The notes beneath the pieces were generated by a model. The model was not told the DNA's origin and did no database searches. It worked only from the letters and a program-made list of their open reading frames with translations. From the NCBI GenBank assembly GCA_964471225.1, contig CAYYEZ010000062.1:11252-75251 (forward strand): a stretch of DNA of 64,000 bases, written 5' to 3'. Position numbers and translations under genes: made by a program. This stretch comes from JAGVJT01 sp964471225 (GTDB lineage: Bacteria; Pseudomonadota; Gammaproteobacteria; Legionellales; Legionellaceae). Positions 54,242 through 63,273 of the stretch are shown piece after piece (the stretch's first letter is position 1; each line of letters opens with the position of its first letter).

Positions 54242-55909
54242 ATGATATTAAAAAAAGTTACTTTGTGGTCATTCGTATTTCTTTCAAACCTCTCGTCCGC
54301 AGCTTTCACTGTTAAATTTCATCACGCACCAATCAATCAACTTTCTGCCTATCACCTATTTCCTGCTTCAGCGTCACCGCAAGAAATAATGAGTCAACAA
54401 TACGCGCTGAAACAAATCAACATGACACGAGAAAAAAATGCATCGGTAACTCGCTACCAACAAATGTATCAAGGTGTTCCTGTTTTTGGTGCACAAATTA
54501 TGATTCGTCAATCCCAAGTCAAAGAAATAAATGGTCAACTCGTTTCCGATTTAAATTTAAACACGACACCATTGATTAATTCAGATCAAGCTATCGAAAT
54601 TGCAAAACGCAACGTGTTTGCGACACAACCCAGCTTTGTTCCACAAGACGAAGAGGTGTCATTACAGTTAAGGAGCCAAGACGAAAAAAATTGGACTTTA
54701 GTTTATCTTGTTTCGTTTAAAAATATTGAAACAAACCAAGAAAAATTTTCATGGCCACATCAAATTATCGATGCAAAAACTGGAGAAGTGATTAAAAAAT
54801 GGGATAGTGCGTATACTCACTCGGATACAGGACCCGGTGGAAATGAAAGAGTAAAAGAATACTGGTATGGCACTAAAGGTTTACCTGAACTTGAGATGAG
54901 TCGGGAGGGTGAAAATTGTGTCATGGAAACACCCAGTATCAAATTAATCGATCTTAAAAACAGCAACGATTTTGAAAATAAATACACGATGAGTTATCAA
55001 TATCCTTGCAAAAAAAATGTTAAAAATTCCACAAATGGCGGCTATTCTCCTCGAAACGATGCATGGTATTTTACCTCGCTTGTCTCTGAAATGTACCAAA
55101 AGTGGTATGGTCTTCCTGCATTACAAACCAAGGAGGGAAATCCACAGCAATTAATGGTACGTGTTCATTTTGGAAAAAATTATGCGAATGCTTTTTGGAA
55201 CGGTATCTCAGTCAACTTAGGTGATGGAGATTATAGTCATTACTATCCGCTCACCGGTCTCGACATTATTGGTCATGAATTTGCACATGGCTTTACCTCT
55301 CAACACTCAGATCTCGAGTATCATGATGAATCAGGTGCAATCAATGAAGCATTTTCAGATATGGCAGGCCTTGCCGTACGTCAGTATCTATTAGATCAGT
55401 CTAAGTTAATTTACAATAAAGTTCATGTTGTTTCAGATAAAATCACCTGGAAAATTGGCGAAAGTGTCATGCCTTATTCATTTTTTTCAAGTGATGCACT
55501 CCGCTATATTGACCACCCAGCAAAAGATGGCATTTCAGCTGAGTGTTTGGGCAAAAGATTAGCAAAGCAACATAAAGAAACATGCGCCATTAGCTACGCC
55601 GAACTAAAATCAACAATTAACTCAGCCACGAAAAATGAAGATATTTATCAAAGTGTACTCGTGCATACTGCAAGCGGGATATACAACCGCGCATTTTATT
55701 TCCTCGCAAAAAAGTTAGGAATCAAAAACGCTTTTGAAACGATGTTACATGCAAACGTAAACTATTGGACACCTACCACAGACTTCAAAACAGGCGCTTG
55801 TGGTGTGATTGATGCAGCACATGATTTAGATTTAGACGTTTCTGCGGTCAAATCCGCATTCTTGAAAGTCGGTGTGGATATCACCCACTGCCCCGAGCTA
55901 TCATCATAA
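54242..55909 (+). CDS. Secreted M4-family zinc metalloprotease (thermolysin-like)
   Basis: A 555-residue preproprotease. It has a signal peptide (cleavage near residue 20, NLSSAA), an FTP/PepSY-type propeptide (about 25-195), and the M4 catalytic domain. Zinc ligands are His345 and His349 in HEFAH and Glu369 in NEAFSD (24 residues after His345, as in thermolysin); Glu346 is catalytic. His475 in VHTASGIYNRAFYFLA corresponds to thermolysin His231. This matches secreted proteases such as Legionella ProA/Msp, which usually leave by type II secretion. Its transcript ends at the terminator at 55923. Confidence 0.95.
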   Translation: MILKKVTLWSFVFLSNLSSAAFTVKFHHAPINQLSAYHLFPASASPQEIMSQQYALKQINMTREKNASVTRYQQMYQGVPVFGAQIMIRQSQVKEINGQLVSDLNLNTTPLINSDQAIEIAKRNVFATQPSFVPQDEEVSLQLRSQDEKNWTLVYLVSFKNIETNQEKFSWPHQIIDAKTGEVIKKWDSAYTHSDTGPGGNERVKEYWYGTKGLPELEMSREGENCVMETPSIKLIDLKNSNDFENKYTMSYQYPCKKNVKNSTNGGYSPRNDAWYFTSLVSEMYQKWYGLPALQTKEGNPQQLMVRVHFGKNYANAFWNGISVNLGDGDYSHYYPLTGLDIIGHEFAHGFTSQHSDLEYHDESGAINEAFSDMAGLAVRQYLLDQSKLIYNKVHVVSDKITWKIGESVMPYSFFSSDALRYIDHPAKDGISAECLGKRLAKQHKETCAISYAELKSTINSATKNEDIYQSVLVHTASGIYNRAFYFLAKKLGIKNAFETMLHANVNYWTPTTDFKTGACGVIDAAHDLDLDVSAVKSAFLKVGVDITHCPELSS

Positions 55910-55922
55910 GTCCCGTGAAAAA

Positions 55923-55953
55923 CCGAAGGGGCATTCCTGCCCCCTTCGGTTTT
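55923..55953. terminator. Bidirectional terminator between protease and ppiB
   Basis: The stem CCGAAGGGG (55923-55931) pairs with CCCCTTCGG (55941-55949) over a 9-base loop and is followed by TTTT on the plus strand. It has AAAA-rich flank on the other side and serves two convergent genes. Confidence 0.9.
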
Positions 55954-55969
55954 GTTGAATATCTTTGGT

Positions 55970-56455
55970 TTATACTTCTTCAATCGAGTGGATAGTTACA
56001 GTTTCTATAGGCACATCACTGTGACCATTCTTTTGACCTGTTTTGAGCTTCGCAATTGTATCGACGATATCCATACCTTCCGTCACTTCACCAAAAACGC
56101 AGTAACCGTATTGATGATCACCGGCGTAATTTAAAAAATCATTGTCCACAAGATTAATAAAAAACTGGGCTGTTGCGGAGTGCGGCGAAGCAGTTCGTGC
56201 CATTGAGATTGTGCCACGCTTGTTTGGTTTTGCAATTTTAGCTTCGTTTTGAATTGGAGCATTCGTTTTTTTCGTTTCCATATCCGAGGTTAATCCCCCA
56301 CCTTGGATCATGAATTTATCAATCACGCGATGAAAAATAGTATCGTTATAAAATCCATCTTTGATATAAGCTAAGAAATTCGCCGTAGTCACAGGCGTTA
56401 CGTCGTCATGTAATTGAAGACGAATGTCTCCCTTTGAGGTTTTAATAACTATCAT
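55970..56455 (-). CDS. ppiB: Cytoplasmic peptidyl-prolyl cis-trans isomerase (cyclophilin) PpiB
   Basis: A 161-residue cyclophilin without a signal peptide. The active-site pattern is visible: FHRVIDKFMIQGGG, TISMARTASPHSATAQFFINL and the FGEVTEGMDIVDTI end. It accelerates proline isomerisation in protein folding. AGGAG precedes the ATG. It is the last gene of the run coaBC-dut-algC-ppiB. Confidence 0.97.
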   Translation of the reverse strand: MIVIKTSKGDIRLQLHDDVTPVTTANFLAYIKDGFYNDTIFHRVIDKFMIQGGGLTSDMETKKTNAPIQNEAKIAKPNKRGTISMARTASPHSATAQFFINLVDNDFLNYAGDHQYGYCVFGEVTEGMDIVDTIAKLKTGQKNGHSDVPIETVTIHSIEEV

Positions 56456-56464
56456 AATTTACTC

Positions 56465-57862
56465 CTAAAATGGTATCTCTAATGCCGCATCAATCGCTTG
56501 CATTTGTTCTTTAAATAAGGCCTGAATTTCGGTTAATCTCTCAGAATCTACCGCCTCAAAACGAGCCACAAGACAAGGTGTGGTGTTAGAGGCACGAACA
56601 AGGCCCCACCCATGAGCAAATTCCACTCTTACACCATCGATATCAATCAATTGTGCTTCAGGAAAACTTGCTTCTGTACTAAATCTCTCCATAAATGGAA
56701 ATTTTTTTTCTTCGAAAATAGGAATTTTAATTTCTGGCGTATTCACGCTATCTGGAACTAATGCACATTGCTCACTCACCGATAAATCAGAAGCACTAAA
56801 TACTTCGAGTAAACGGCAAGCACTGTATAATGCGTCATCAAAACCGTACCATCTATCCTTAAAAAATAAATGTCCACTCATTTCGCCTGCGAGTACCGCA
56901 CCAGACTCTCGCATCACGCGCTTCACAATTGAGTGCCCAGTCGGACACATTTGAGGGATACCACCGGCCTCAACAATCACATCTTTGAGATGGCTAGAGC
57001 ATTTCACATCATATACAATGGTCGCGTCTGGATTCGTTTTTAGAAGATATTTAGCATAGATCATCATTAATCTGTCAGGCCAGATGACCTCACCTGTATT
57101 CGTGACAACCCCTAAACGATCTGCATCACCATCAAACCCCATTCCTAAATCCGCCTGATGCTCAGCAACGGCCGCCTTAAGATCGACAAGATTAGCCTCT
57201 ACAGTGGGATCAGGATGATGATTAGGAAAACGACCATCGACATCACAAAATAACTCTATCACTTCGCAATTTAAACGACGCAATACTTCAGGAATAATTT
57301 GACCACCAATGCCATTTCCACAATCCACAACCACTTTAAATGGCCGTTTGAGCGTGATCCCATTGACGATTCTATCCATATATTCATCAATCACATTTAA
57401 ATAATTAGATTGCCCAGTCCCCTCAAGAAGTTTGGCTGTGTGCAGTATTTTATGTAATTGTGCAATATCTTCTTCGACAAGTGTTTTTCCTGCCATTACA
57501 ATTTTAATTCCATTATAATTCGCAGGATTATGACTACCTGTAACCATCAATCCACTATCTACGGCAGTATCACAGGTTGCATAATACATCACAGGAGTCG
57601 GAGCAGCACCTAAGTCAATCACGTCGATGCCACTATCAAGTACACCTTGCTTTAAAGCCATGGCTAAACTTGCGCTACTTAAACGACCATCCCGAGCCAG
57701 AAGTACCGATGTCCGCCCTAGGCTATATAACTGATATGCAATTGCTTTTCCGATACTATAAAAAGCATTTTCATCTAATTGAATACCCACAATTCCTCGA
57801 ATATCGTAAGCACGAAATACATTTTTATCGATATGTCGGATTTCATATTTTTTTGTGGTCAC
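56465..57862 (-). CDS. algC: Phosphomannomutase/phosphoglucomutase AlgC
   Basis: A 465-residue alpha-D-phosphohexomutase that interconverts 6- and 1-phospho sugars for LPS and polysaccharide precursors. The phosphoserine is Ser110 in VTGSHNP. The metal loop is GDADRLGVV, the sugar-binding loop is GEMSGH, and the C-terminal phosphate-binding loop RASNTTPCLVAR is present. The start is GTG at 57862 with GGAGG 8 bases upstream; it follows the dut stop by 2 bp. Confidence 0.96.
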   Translation of the reverse strand: MTTKKYEIRHIDKNVFRAYDIRGIVGIQLDENAFYSIGKAIAYQLYSLGRTSVLLARDGRLSSASLAMALKQGVLDSGIDVIDLGAAPTPVMYYATCDTAVDSGLMVTGSHNPANYNGIKIVMAGKTLVEEDIAQLHKILHTAKLLEGTGQSNYLNVIDEYMDRIVNGITLKRPFKVVVDCGNGIGGQIIPEVLRRLNCEVIELFCDVDGRFPNHHPDPTVEANLVDLKAAVAEHQADLGMGFDGDADRLGVVTNTGEVIWPDRLMMIYAKYLLKTNPDATIVYDVKCSSHLKDVIVEAGGIPQMCPTGHSIVKRVMRESGAVLAGEMSGHLFFKDRWYGFDDALYSACRLLEVFSASDLSVSEQCALVPDSVNTPEIKIPIFEEKKFPFMERFSTEASFPEAQLIDIDGVRVEFAHGWGLVRASNTTPCLVARFEAVDSERLTEIQALFKEQMQAIDAALEIPF

Positions 57863-57864
57863 GT

Positions 57865-58323
57865 TTACTGCCTCCCTGAACTGCCAAAACCGCTCTCTCC
57901 TCGCTCACTCTCCACAAACTCTGTCACCACAGCGAATGTCGGTTGAACCACTGGCACAAACACAAGCTGGGCAATACGATCACCAGGATGCACAGTAAAG
58001 TGCTCTTGGCTACGATTCCAGCAAGAAATTTTTAACTCACCTTGATAATTTGAATCGATTAATCCAACCAAGTTGCCTAATACAATACCATGCTTATGCC
58101 CAAGACCTGAACGCGGTAAAATCACAGCAGCAAGGGATGGATCCCCAATATAAATAGCAATACCTGTTGGTAATAATACGGTCTCTTGTGAGCCAATCTG
58201 CAAAGGCTCCTTTAAAGCAACACGCAAATCCAAGCCAGCTGAGCCCACTGTGGCATACGCTGGAAAATCGATATCCTTGCCAATTCGCTCATCTAGAATT
58301 TTAATCTGTACTGTTGGTTGCAT
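57865..58323 (-). CDS. dut: Deoxyuridine 5'-triphosphate nucleotidohydrolase
   Basis: A 152-residue trimeric dUTPase that keeps uracil out of DNA and makes dUMP for thymidylate synthesis. All five motifs are present: GSAGLDL, PRSGLGHKHGI, GLIDSNYQGEL, GDRIAQLV and the C-terminal RGESGFGSSG. The frame extends to 58386, but ATG 58323 yields the standard N-terminus (MQPTVQIKIL); it overlaps the coaBC end by 23 bp. The coaBC-dut-algC order is common in gammaproteobacteria. Confidence 0.97.
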   Translation of the reverse strand: MQPTVQIKILDERIGKDIDFPAYATVGSAGLDLRVALKEPLQIGSQETVLLPTGIAIYIGDPSLAAVILPRSGLGHKHGIVLGNLVGLIDSNYQGELKISCWNRSQEHFTVHPGDRIAQLVFVPVVQPTFAVVTEFVESERGESGFGSSGRQ

Positions 58324-59539
58324 ATTTTCGTCCAGTTTCAGCAATATTGAAGCGAGCATTTTGCAAGCTTGTCGCAATAATTGCAATTAAATTTGAAGCA
58401 ATATCCCTCTTGCTCGCACGCGCTAAAGATAGCTTTTCTGTCGCAGTTAAAACCACAACTTCATTATCATCCACATCAAAGCCCAAGCCAGGTCCAACAC
58501 GATTGGCAATAATCATGTCAAGCTGTTTTCGCACTAATTTTTGCTCAGCATAACTCAATACATGTTCTGTTTCAGCAGCAAACCCGACCACAAACAAAGC
58601 CTGTTCACTTTTTACAACATCAGACAAAATATCACGGTTAAGCTCAAGCGTAATGGTTAATGAGGAAGATTCGGTTTTTTTTAATTTATTCGTTGCTGGC
58701 ATTTTCACACGATAATCAGCCACGGCGGCTGCCCCAATAAAAATACTTTGAGGATGCAAGGCTAAAGCCGCCAGACTAGCTTGATGCATTTCATCAGCAG
58801 ACACTACAGACACAAGAGCGGCACCGTGAGGTGTTCGAAGTGCTGTAGGACCCGAAATTAATGTCACGGAAGCACCAGCCAATAACGCGGCTTCGGCTAA
58901 CGCAAATCCCATTTTTCCAGAACTGTTGTTACTGAGATAGCGCACAGGGTCAATCGCTTCGCGTGTAGGCCCCGCGGTGATAATCACATGGTGACCCGCT
59001 AGACACTTCGGCATTGTCAATTGGCTGACTGCGTCAACAATTTCATCAACCTCCGCCATCCGACCAAGGCCGTATTCTCCACAGGCTTGCTCGCCTTCAT
59101 TGGGACCCAAAAAGAACACGCCACGTTGCTTTAAGCGCTCACAATTTTCGAGCGTTGCAGCGTGATTCCACATGCTATGATTCATACTTGGACAAATTAA
59201 TAGAGGCCCCTCAAAAACCAAGGCCAGAGTGGTCAGCAAATCATCAGCGAGCCCTTGGGCTAATTTTGCGATACAATTTGCTGTAGCGGGAGCAACCAAC
59301 AGAATATCCGCCCAACGAGCAAATTCTATATGCCCCATTGCATTTTCAGCATCTGTATCAAATAAATCCACGCGGACAGGATAACCGCTCAATGCCTGAA
59401 GCATGAGTGGCGTCATAAACGCAGTTGCAGCAGGCGTCATGACCACACGGACGCTCATTCCGCGCTCACGCAAAGCACGCACTAACGCAGCTGTTTTAAA
59501 AGCCGCAACACCACCTGTGATACCCAATAGAACATTCAT
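58301..59539 (-). CDS. coaBC: Bifunctional phosphopantothenoylcysteine decarboxylase/phosphopantothenate-cysteine ligase
   Basis: A 412-residue bifunctional enzyme for two steps of coenzyme A synthesis. The N-terminal CoaC flavoprotein half (1 to about 185) has GITGGVAAFKTA, ARWADILLVAPATANCIAKLA and CPSMNHSMW. The CoaB half has ITAGPTREAIDPVRYLSNNSSGKMG (quoted in part) and AAVADYR. It starts an operon with dut, algC and ppiB. The Shine-Dalgarno is weak. Confidence 0.97.
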   Translation of the reverse strand: MNVLLGITGGVAAFKTAALVRALRERGMSVRVVMTPAATAFMTPLMLQALSGYPVRVDLFDTDAENAMGHIEFARWADILLVAPATANCIAKLAQGLADDLLTTLALVFEGPLLICPSMNHSMWNHAATLENCERLKQRGVFFLGPNEGEQACGEYGLGRMAEVDEIVDAVSQLTMPKCLAGHHVIITAGPTREAIDPVRYLSNNSSGKMGFALAEAALLAGASVTLISGPTALRTPHGAALVSVVSADEMHQASLAALALHPQSIFIGAAAVADYRVKMPATNKLKKTESSSLTITLELNRDILSDVVKSEQALFVVGFAAETEHVLSYAEQKLVRKQLDMIIANRVGPGLGFDVDDNEVVVLTATEKLSLARASKRDIASNLIAIIATSLQNARFNIAETGRKYATNSTD

Positions 59540-59621
59540 CTGAATATACTATTCAAAACGTTCATTGTAACATAAATTCATCGTGATTGGCATTGTCCCT
59601 AATAAAACCATATGCAAGAAA

Positions 59622-59641
59622 GCTCATGAAATTTCTTGAGC
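59622..59641. promoter_or_regulatory. 20-bp palindrome upstream of coaBC
   Basis: GCTCATGAAATTTCTTGAGC is self-complementary except at two symmetric positions. It lies 82 bases upstream of the coaBC start and 15 bases beyond the stop of the ABC permease. It could be an operator or a weak terminator; no T-run follows. Confidence 0.3.
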
Positions 59642-59655
59642 ACTACTTGGCTACC

Positions 59656-60786
59656 TTAATCTAAAGTCTGTCGATAACGTTTCACAGCAACAAACAAGGC
59701 AATCACCGTAAAAATTAAAATAGGCACCACATTATTCCATAGCTCTAAAAAACCACTCCCTTTGAGTAAAATGCCTCGTACAATCAATAAAAAATGAGTC
59801 AACGGCAACATATTCCCAATCCATTGAGCCCATTCAGGCATACCGTTAAATGGAAACATAAATCCAGATAACAAAATTGAGGGCAAGAAAAAAAACATAC
59901 CACTTTGAACGGCCTGTAACTGATTGGAGGCCAGTGTAGAGAAGGTTAATCCTACAGCAAGATTCGCGGCAATGAACGGCAAACACAACACGAGTAATAA
60001 GAGAATACTCCCCTCCATCGGAACATGAAAAACAAAAGCTGCACAAATTAAAATTAACAACACTTGTATGTAGCCTACAACAATATAAGGAACCAGCTTT
60101 CCAATCATCACTTCAATAGGTAAAAGAGGTGTCGCCAATAAATTCTCCATCGTTCCTCTTTCATATTCTCGTGTAATCACAAGTGCCGTAATAATGACCA
60201 AAGTCATGGTCAACACGACACCCAGTAAACCAGGCACAATATTAAAAGCGGTGATCGCCAGTGGGTTATATTTTGTTAACACTACAGGCGTGTACACGGG
60301 AGGCACATCTTTAAGATAATCTAATGGACCAACGGCTTCATGCTTAAAAACCAAATCAGGTAATGCTGTAAAGACAGACACAGCGCGCGTGGTCGCAGCA
60401 GGATCTGTTGCATCGGCCTCTAACAACAAACTAGGCTTCAATCCACGCACCAAATCATGTGAAAAATGTGGCGGAAAATTCACAATAAATTGAACTTTTG
60501 ATTGCCTCAATAAATCACGAGCTTCGTCCTCACGCATCGGAGGTGCAACAAAACGAAAATAAGTCGAGTTTTCCAGGCTCGCTAAAATACGTCGCGTAAA
60601 CACACTCTGATCTTGGCCGACAATCGCTGTGGGCAAATGTTGTGGATTAAGATTAATTGCAAATCCAAATAAGATCAGTTGAATTAAAGGGATTCCGATC
60701 ATCATACCCAGCGTTGCTCTATCGCGTCGCATCTGAATAAATTCTTTAAACATCACCGCCCAAAGTCGGGCATAACGATCTTTCAA
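59656..60786 (-). CDS. ABC-2 type exporter permease (YbhS/YbhR/YhhJ-like)
   Basis: A 376-residue inner-membrane permease: one N-terminal helix, a large periplasmic loop (about 45-180) and five C-terminal helices, the typical ABC-2 exporter topology. The family-typical YERGTMENLLATPLLP and FMFPFNGMPEWAQW segments are visible. The start is a TTG (60786-60784) that overlaps the ATPase stop as TTGA, with GGAG 7 bases upstream. Only one permease gene is present, so a homodimer is expected. It is the last gene of the HlyD-ATPase-permease run. Confidence 0.9.
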   Translation of the reverse strand: MKDRYARLWAVMFKEFIQMRRDRATLGMMIGIPLIQLILFGFAINLNPQHLPTAIVGQDQSVFTRRILASLENSTYFRFVAPPMREDEARDLLRQSKVQFIVNFPPHFSHDLVRGLKPSLLLEADATDPAATTRAVSVFTALPDLVFKHEAVGPLDYLKDVPPVYTPVVLTKYNPLAITAFNIVPGLLGVVLTMTLVIITALVITREYERGTMENLLATPLLPIEVMIGKLVPYIVVGYIQVLLILICAAFVFHVPMEGSILLLLVLCLPFIAANLAVGLTFSTLASNQLQAVQSGMFFFLPSILLSGFMFPFNGMPEWAQWIGNMLPLTHFLLIVRGILLKGSGFLELWNNVVPILIFTVIALFVAVKRYRQTLD

Positions 60787-61715
60787 CTTAGCTCTCCTCG
60801 CGTTTGTTTAACCAACGAGATAAAAGCATCCTCAAGTGTTGGCGTTACTTTTTTGCATAGTAGGCCTGGATTTTTTTCAATTAAATCAGTTAAGATGCGT
60901 TCGATATCGTGACTCATCACACCACAGACACGAATTTGTTGCTCCAACAATGTAGCTTGCTCAATTTCCGGCATCGATTTTATTTTTTGAAGCAGTGGTA
61001 TCGTCACAGGCCCCTCAATTTTCCAGGCATGAACACCACTCGCATCGACCACATCTTGAATAGTTCCTGTGACCACAAGTTTTGAATTTGCTAGGTAAGC
61101 AAGACGCGTACAGTATAAAGCCTCCTCCATATAATGCGTAGAAACAAAGGTAGTAATCCCTCGCTCACTCAACATATGAATCGTATCCCAAAACATTCGA
61201 CGCGCCATCGGGTCAACTCCCGATGTGGGCTCATCTAGTAAAAGTAAATCAGGGTCATGCAATAAACAAGCCGTTAAAGCCACACGTTGCTTCCAACCGC
61301 CAGACAACTTACCTGTTAATTGATTTTTACGCGCCATCAAACCCATATCGGATAAAAGCGCGTCAATACGAGCTTTTCGACGATCGACATTGTATACTTT
61401 AGCAATAAAGTGTAAATTTTCTTCGACACTTAAGTCCTCATAAAAACTAAATTTCTGCGTCATATAACCCACTCGCATTTTTATTTTTGAGGAGTCACGT
61501 AGAATATCAAAACCTAAACATCGGCCTTCGCCCTCATCAGGCGTTAATAAACCGCACAACATACGTATCGTAGTTGTTTTCCCACTCCCATTAGGTCCAA
61601 GAAATGCAAAAATTTCACCCCGCCTAACTTGTATCGCAATACGATCGACTGCTAAAAGCGAACCAAAACGCTTTGTGAGGCCCTTGACGTCAATAATTAG
61701 ATCATCATTTTGCAT
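60783..61715 (-). CDS. ABC exporter ATPase (YbhF/CcmA-like)
   Basis: A 310-residue ATPase with one nucleotide-binding domain. Walker A is GPNGSGKTT, the signature is LSGGWKQRVALTA, Walker B is LLLLDEPTSGVDP and the switch His is in VSTHYMEEA. The C-terminal extension (about 230-310) is typical of drug/peptide exporter ATPases. ATG 61715 overlaps the HlyD stop; a TTG two codons earlier is less likely. Unlike E. coli YbhF, it has only one ATPase domain. Confidence 0.93.
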   Translation of the reverse strand: MQNDDLIIDVKGLTKRFGSLLAVDRIAIQVRRGEIFAFLGPNGSGKTTTIRMLCGLLTPDEGEGRCLGFDILRDSSKIKMRVGYMTQKFSFYEDLSVEENLHFIAKVYNVDRRKARIDALLSDMGLMARKNQLTGKLSGGWKQRVALTACLLHDPDLLLLDEPTSGVDPMARRMFWDTIHMLSERGITTFVSTHYMEEALYCTRLAYLANSKLVVTGTIQDVVDASGVHAWKIEGPVTIPLLQKIKSMPEIEQATLLEQQIRVCGVMSHDIERILTDLIEKNPGLLCKKVTPTLEDAFISLVKQTRGELS

Positions 61716-62688
61716 CTTCAAATCTCATGATATCTACAGGCTGACCGGGCTTAAACGGTAAGGGGTCTACTATTTTTGCTTTAATTCGAAAAACAATCTT
61801 GTCACTGTTTTCGCGACTATAAACTAGAGGAGGAATATACTCTGCTTCAGGAGAAATATAATTGATAACAGCCTTGTTGACTGACGCACACCCCTCACAG
61901 GTAAACTCTACAGCTTGATTAAGCCGCAATTTAGGCAATACGCGTGCGGGTACAAAAAATTCGATTCGAATATTTTCACACGGCAGTAGTGAGGCAATAG
62001 GATGGCCTGCAGGTACAAATTCACCTTCCTGATAATACGTGTCAAAAATCAAACCCTCCGTCGGAGCATTGACCGTTTTTTGAGAAAGTTTCCACCTCCC
62101 GAGCGCTAAAGCAAGACGGGCTTGAGACAATCTAGCATGCTGTGCTTTGATTTGATCAACACGCGCACCCATCATGCCTAAATCTAAATTTGCAACCGCT
62201 TGTGCTTTTGTAGCTTCCAGCTGCTTCACATAACTGCGCGCCTCATCAACATGATCCAAATCTACAGCTTGTTTTTGGTAAAGTTCGTTATAACGCTTTA
62301 AGCGAATATTAGCCAATGTAAGATTCGCGTCAATAATATAAACCTGATCCTCCAAGGCTTGAATTTCCAAAGCACGTCGAGGCTTTTCCAAATCGATGGT
62401 TAGATATTGAGCTTCTTTCTGCGCCTCATCTAATTGATCAACGGCCATCGACTCAGGTTTGGGGTCAATCTGAAACAACAACTGGTCTTTTTTAACAGGC
62501 TCTCCGCGTGAAACAGATTTTTTGATTAACTTTCCATCAAAAGGTGCTGCAAGATAAAGATTTTCACCCTCCACATAACCTTGAAAGAGTGGATGAGACG
62601 TGTGAAAAATAAAATAGGTCAAACCCAAAATGACGATAGGTATGGCAATCACGAGTAGCCAGCTATATTTTTTAATGATCGCTTTCAT
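61705..62688 (-). CDS. HlyD-family membrane fusion protein
   Basis: A 327-residue periplasmic adaptor. One N-terminal membrane helix (SWLLVIAIPIVILGLTYFIF), a first half-lipoyl segment (YVEGENLYLAAPFDGKL), a long alpha-hairpin coiled coil (about 85-185), a second lipoyl half (VNAPTEGLIFDTYYQEGEFV) and a beta-barrel are visible. This is the YbhG/YhiI group. The frame is open to 62814, but the ATG at 62688 gives a normal-length protein; its Shine-Dalgarno is weak. It heads a three-gene exporter operon, divergent from the small ORF at 62813. Confidence 0.9.
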   Translation of the reverse strand: MKAIIKKYSWLLVIAIPIVILGLTYFIFHTSHPLFQGYVEGENLYLAAPFDGKLIKKSVSRGEPVKKDQLLFQIDPKPESMAVDQLDEAQKEAQYLTIDLEKPRRALEIQALEDQVYIIDANLTLANIRLKRYNELYQKQAVDLDHVDEARSYVKQLEATKAQAVANLDLGMMGARVDQIKAQHARLSQARLALALGRWKLSQKTVNAPTEGLIFDTYYQEGEFVPAGHPIASLLPCENIRIEFFVPARVLPKLRLNQAVEFTCEGCASVNKAVINYISPEAEYIPPLVYSRENSDKIVFRIKAKIVDPLPFKPGQPVDIMRFEDAK

Positions 62689-62812
62689 CTTATTCTTATT
62701 AAGCACTTTGAGATAAGTATATACCCAACAAATAAATATTCTACCTGATTGACCTCTAATTTTTTTTATGAAAAGATTAAACAATAATTTCATCAGTTGA
62801 ACGGAATTGTGC

Positions 62813-62950
62813 ATGCTCGCTCAAGACAATGACCATAAGCAGATTAGCATTAATGACAATAACGAAAAAGAATCCTGGCGCAAATGCTTATACCTTACAC
62901 CTCAAGTATCGAGTTTAAATGAGACCAGCATCGAACAGAAGCCACTTTAG
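62813..62950 (+). CDS. Short ORF 1 with Y-x-x-P-Q motif (possible peptide precursor)
   Basis: A 45-residue frame (begins MLAQDNDHKQ) found by direct reading. A GGA about 8 bases before the ATG is a weak ribosome site. Its second half is Y27-L-T-P30-Q31-V-S-S-L35-N36-x-x-x-I40. This aligns without gaps with short ORF 2 (Y23-H-S-P26-Q27-L-F-A-L31-N32-x-x-x-I36) although the N-terminal parts differ. Two adjacent short frames sharing a core motif argue for real coding. Y-x-x-P-x-L/V is also the hallmark of many RiPP (for example lasso) leader peptides, but no modifying enzyme is nearby. Confidence 0.5.
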   Translation: MLAQDNDHKQISINDNNEKESWRKCLYLTPQVSSLNETSIEQKPL

Positions 62951-63079
62951 AATTTGCCATCTTCTTTCACAAAACTTGATAGAACGATGTTAGAGTTTAG
63001 ATTTCCATAAGCGGGAATCTATTTTCAAACTGACATCGTAGCTGATTAAAAATAGATAAATCTTAATAAGGATAGCCCA

Positions 63080-63250
63080 ATGAACAAATCAAAATGCGAA
63101 GATATTGAAACAGATAAGACAAGTATGCGCAATTTAAAACGAGCTTATCATTCGCCACAATTATTCGCTTTAAATGCAAAAGAGATTCAAACAGGGACAC
63201 AAGTACCGATCAATGAAGCCTCTCATGGCGCATTAACGAGTGCATCCTAA
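63080..63250 (+). CDS. Short ORF 2 with Y-x-x-P-Q-L motif (possible peptide precursor)
   Basis: A 56-residue frame (begins MNKSKCEDIE, ends ASHGALTSAS) preceded by AAGGA 7 bases before the ATG, a good ribosome site. Residues 18-39 hold NLKRAYHSPQLFALNAKEIQ and then TG: a basic patch, Y-x-x-P-Q-L, and the T-G pair that in lasso-type leaders precedes the core. The tail is Ser, Thr, Ala and His-rich with no Cys, so lanthionine-type chemistry is unlikely. It lies 23 bp before the secreted protein gene and may be cotranscribed with it. A 9-bp inverted repeat (63017-63025 with 63049-63057) lies upstream. Confidence 0.6.
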   Translation: MNKSKCEDIETDKTSMRNLKRAYHSPQLFALNAKEIQTGTQVPINEASHGALTSAS

Positions 63251-63273
63251 TTCAGTTAAATTGGAGAGATCAT

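Noticed and set aside
62689..62814. 42-codon N-terminal extension of the HlyD-like protein
   Set aside because: It would add a second hydrophobic, Lys-rich stretch before the real membrane anchor; normal family length is reached from ATG 62688.
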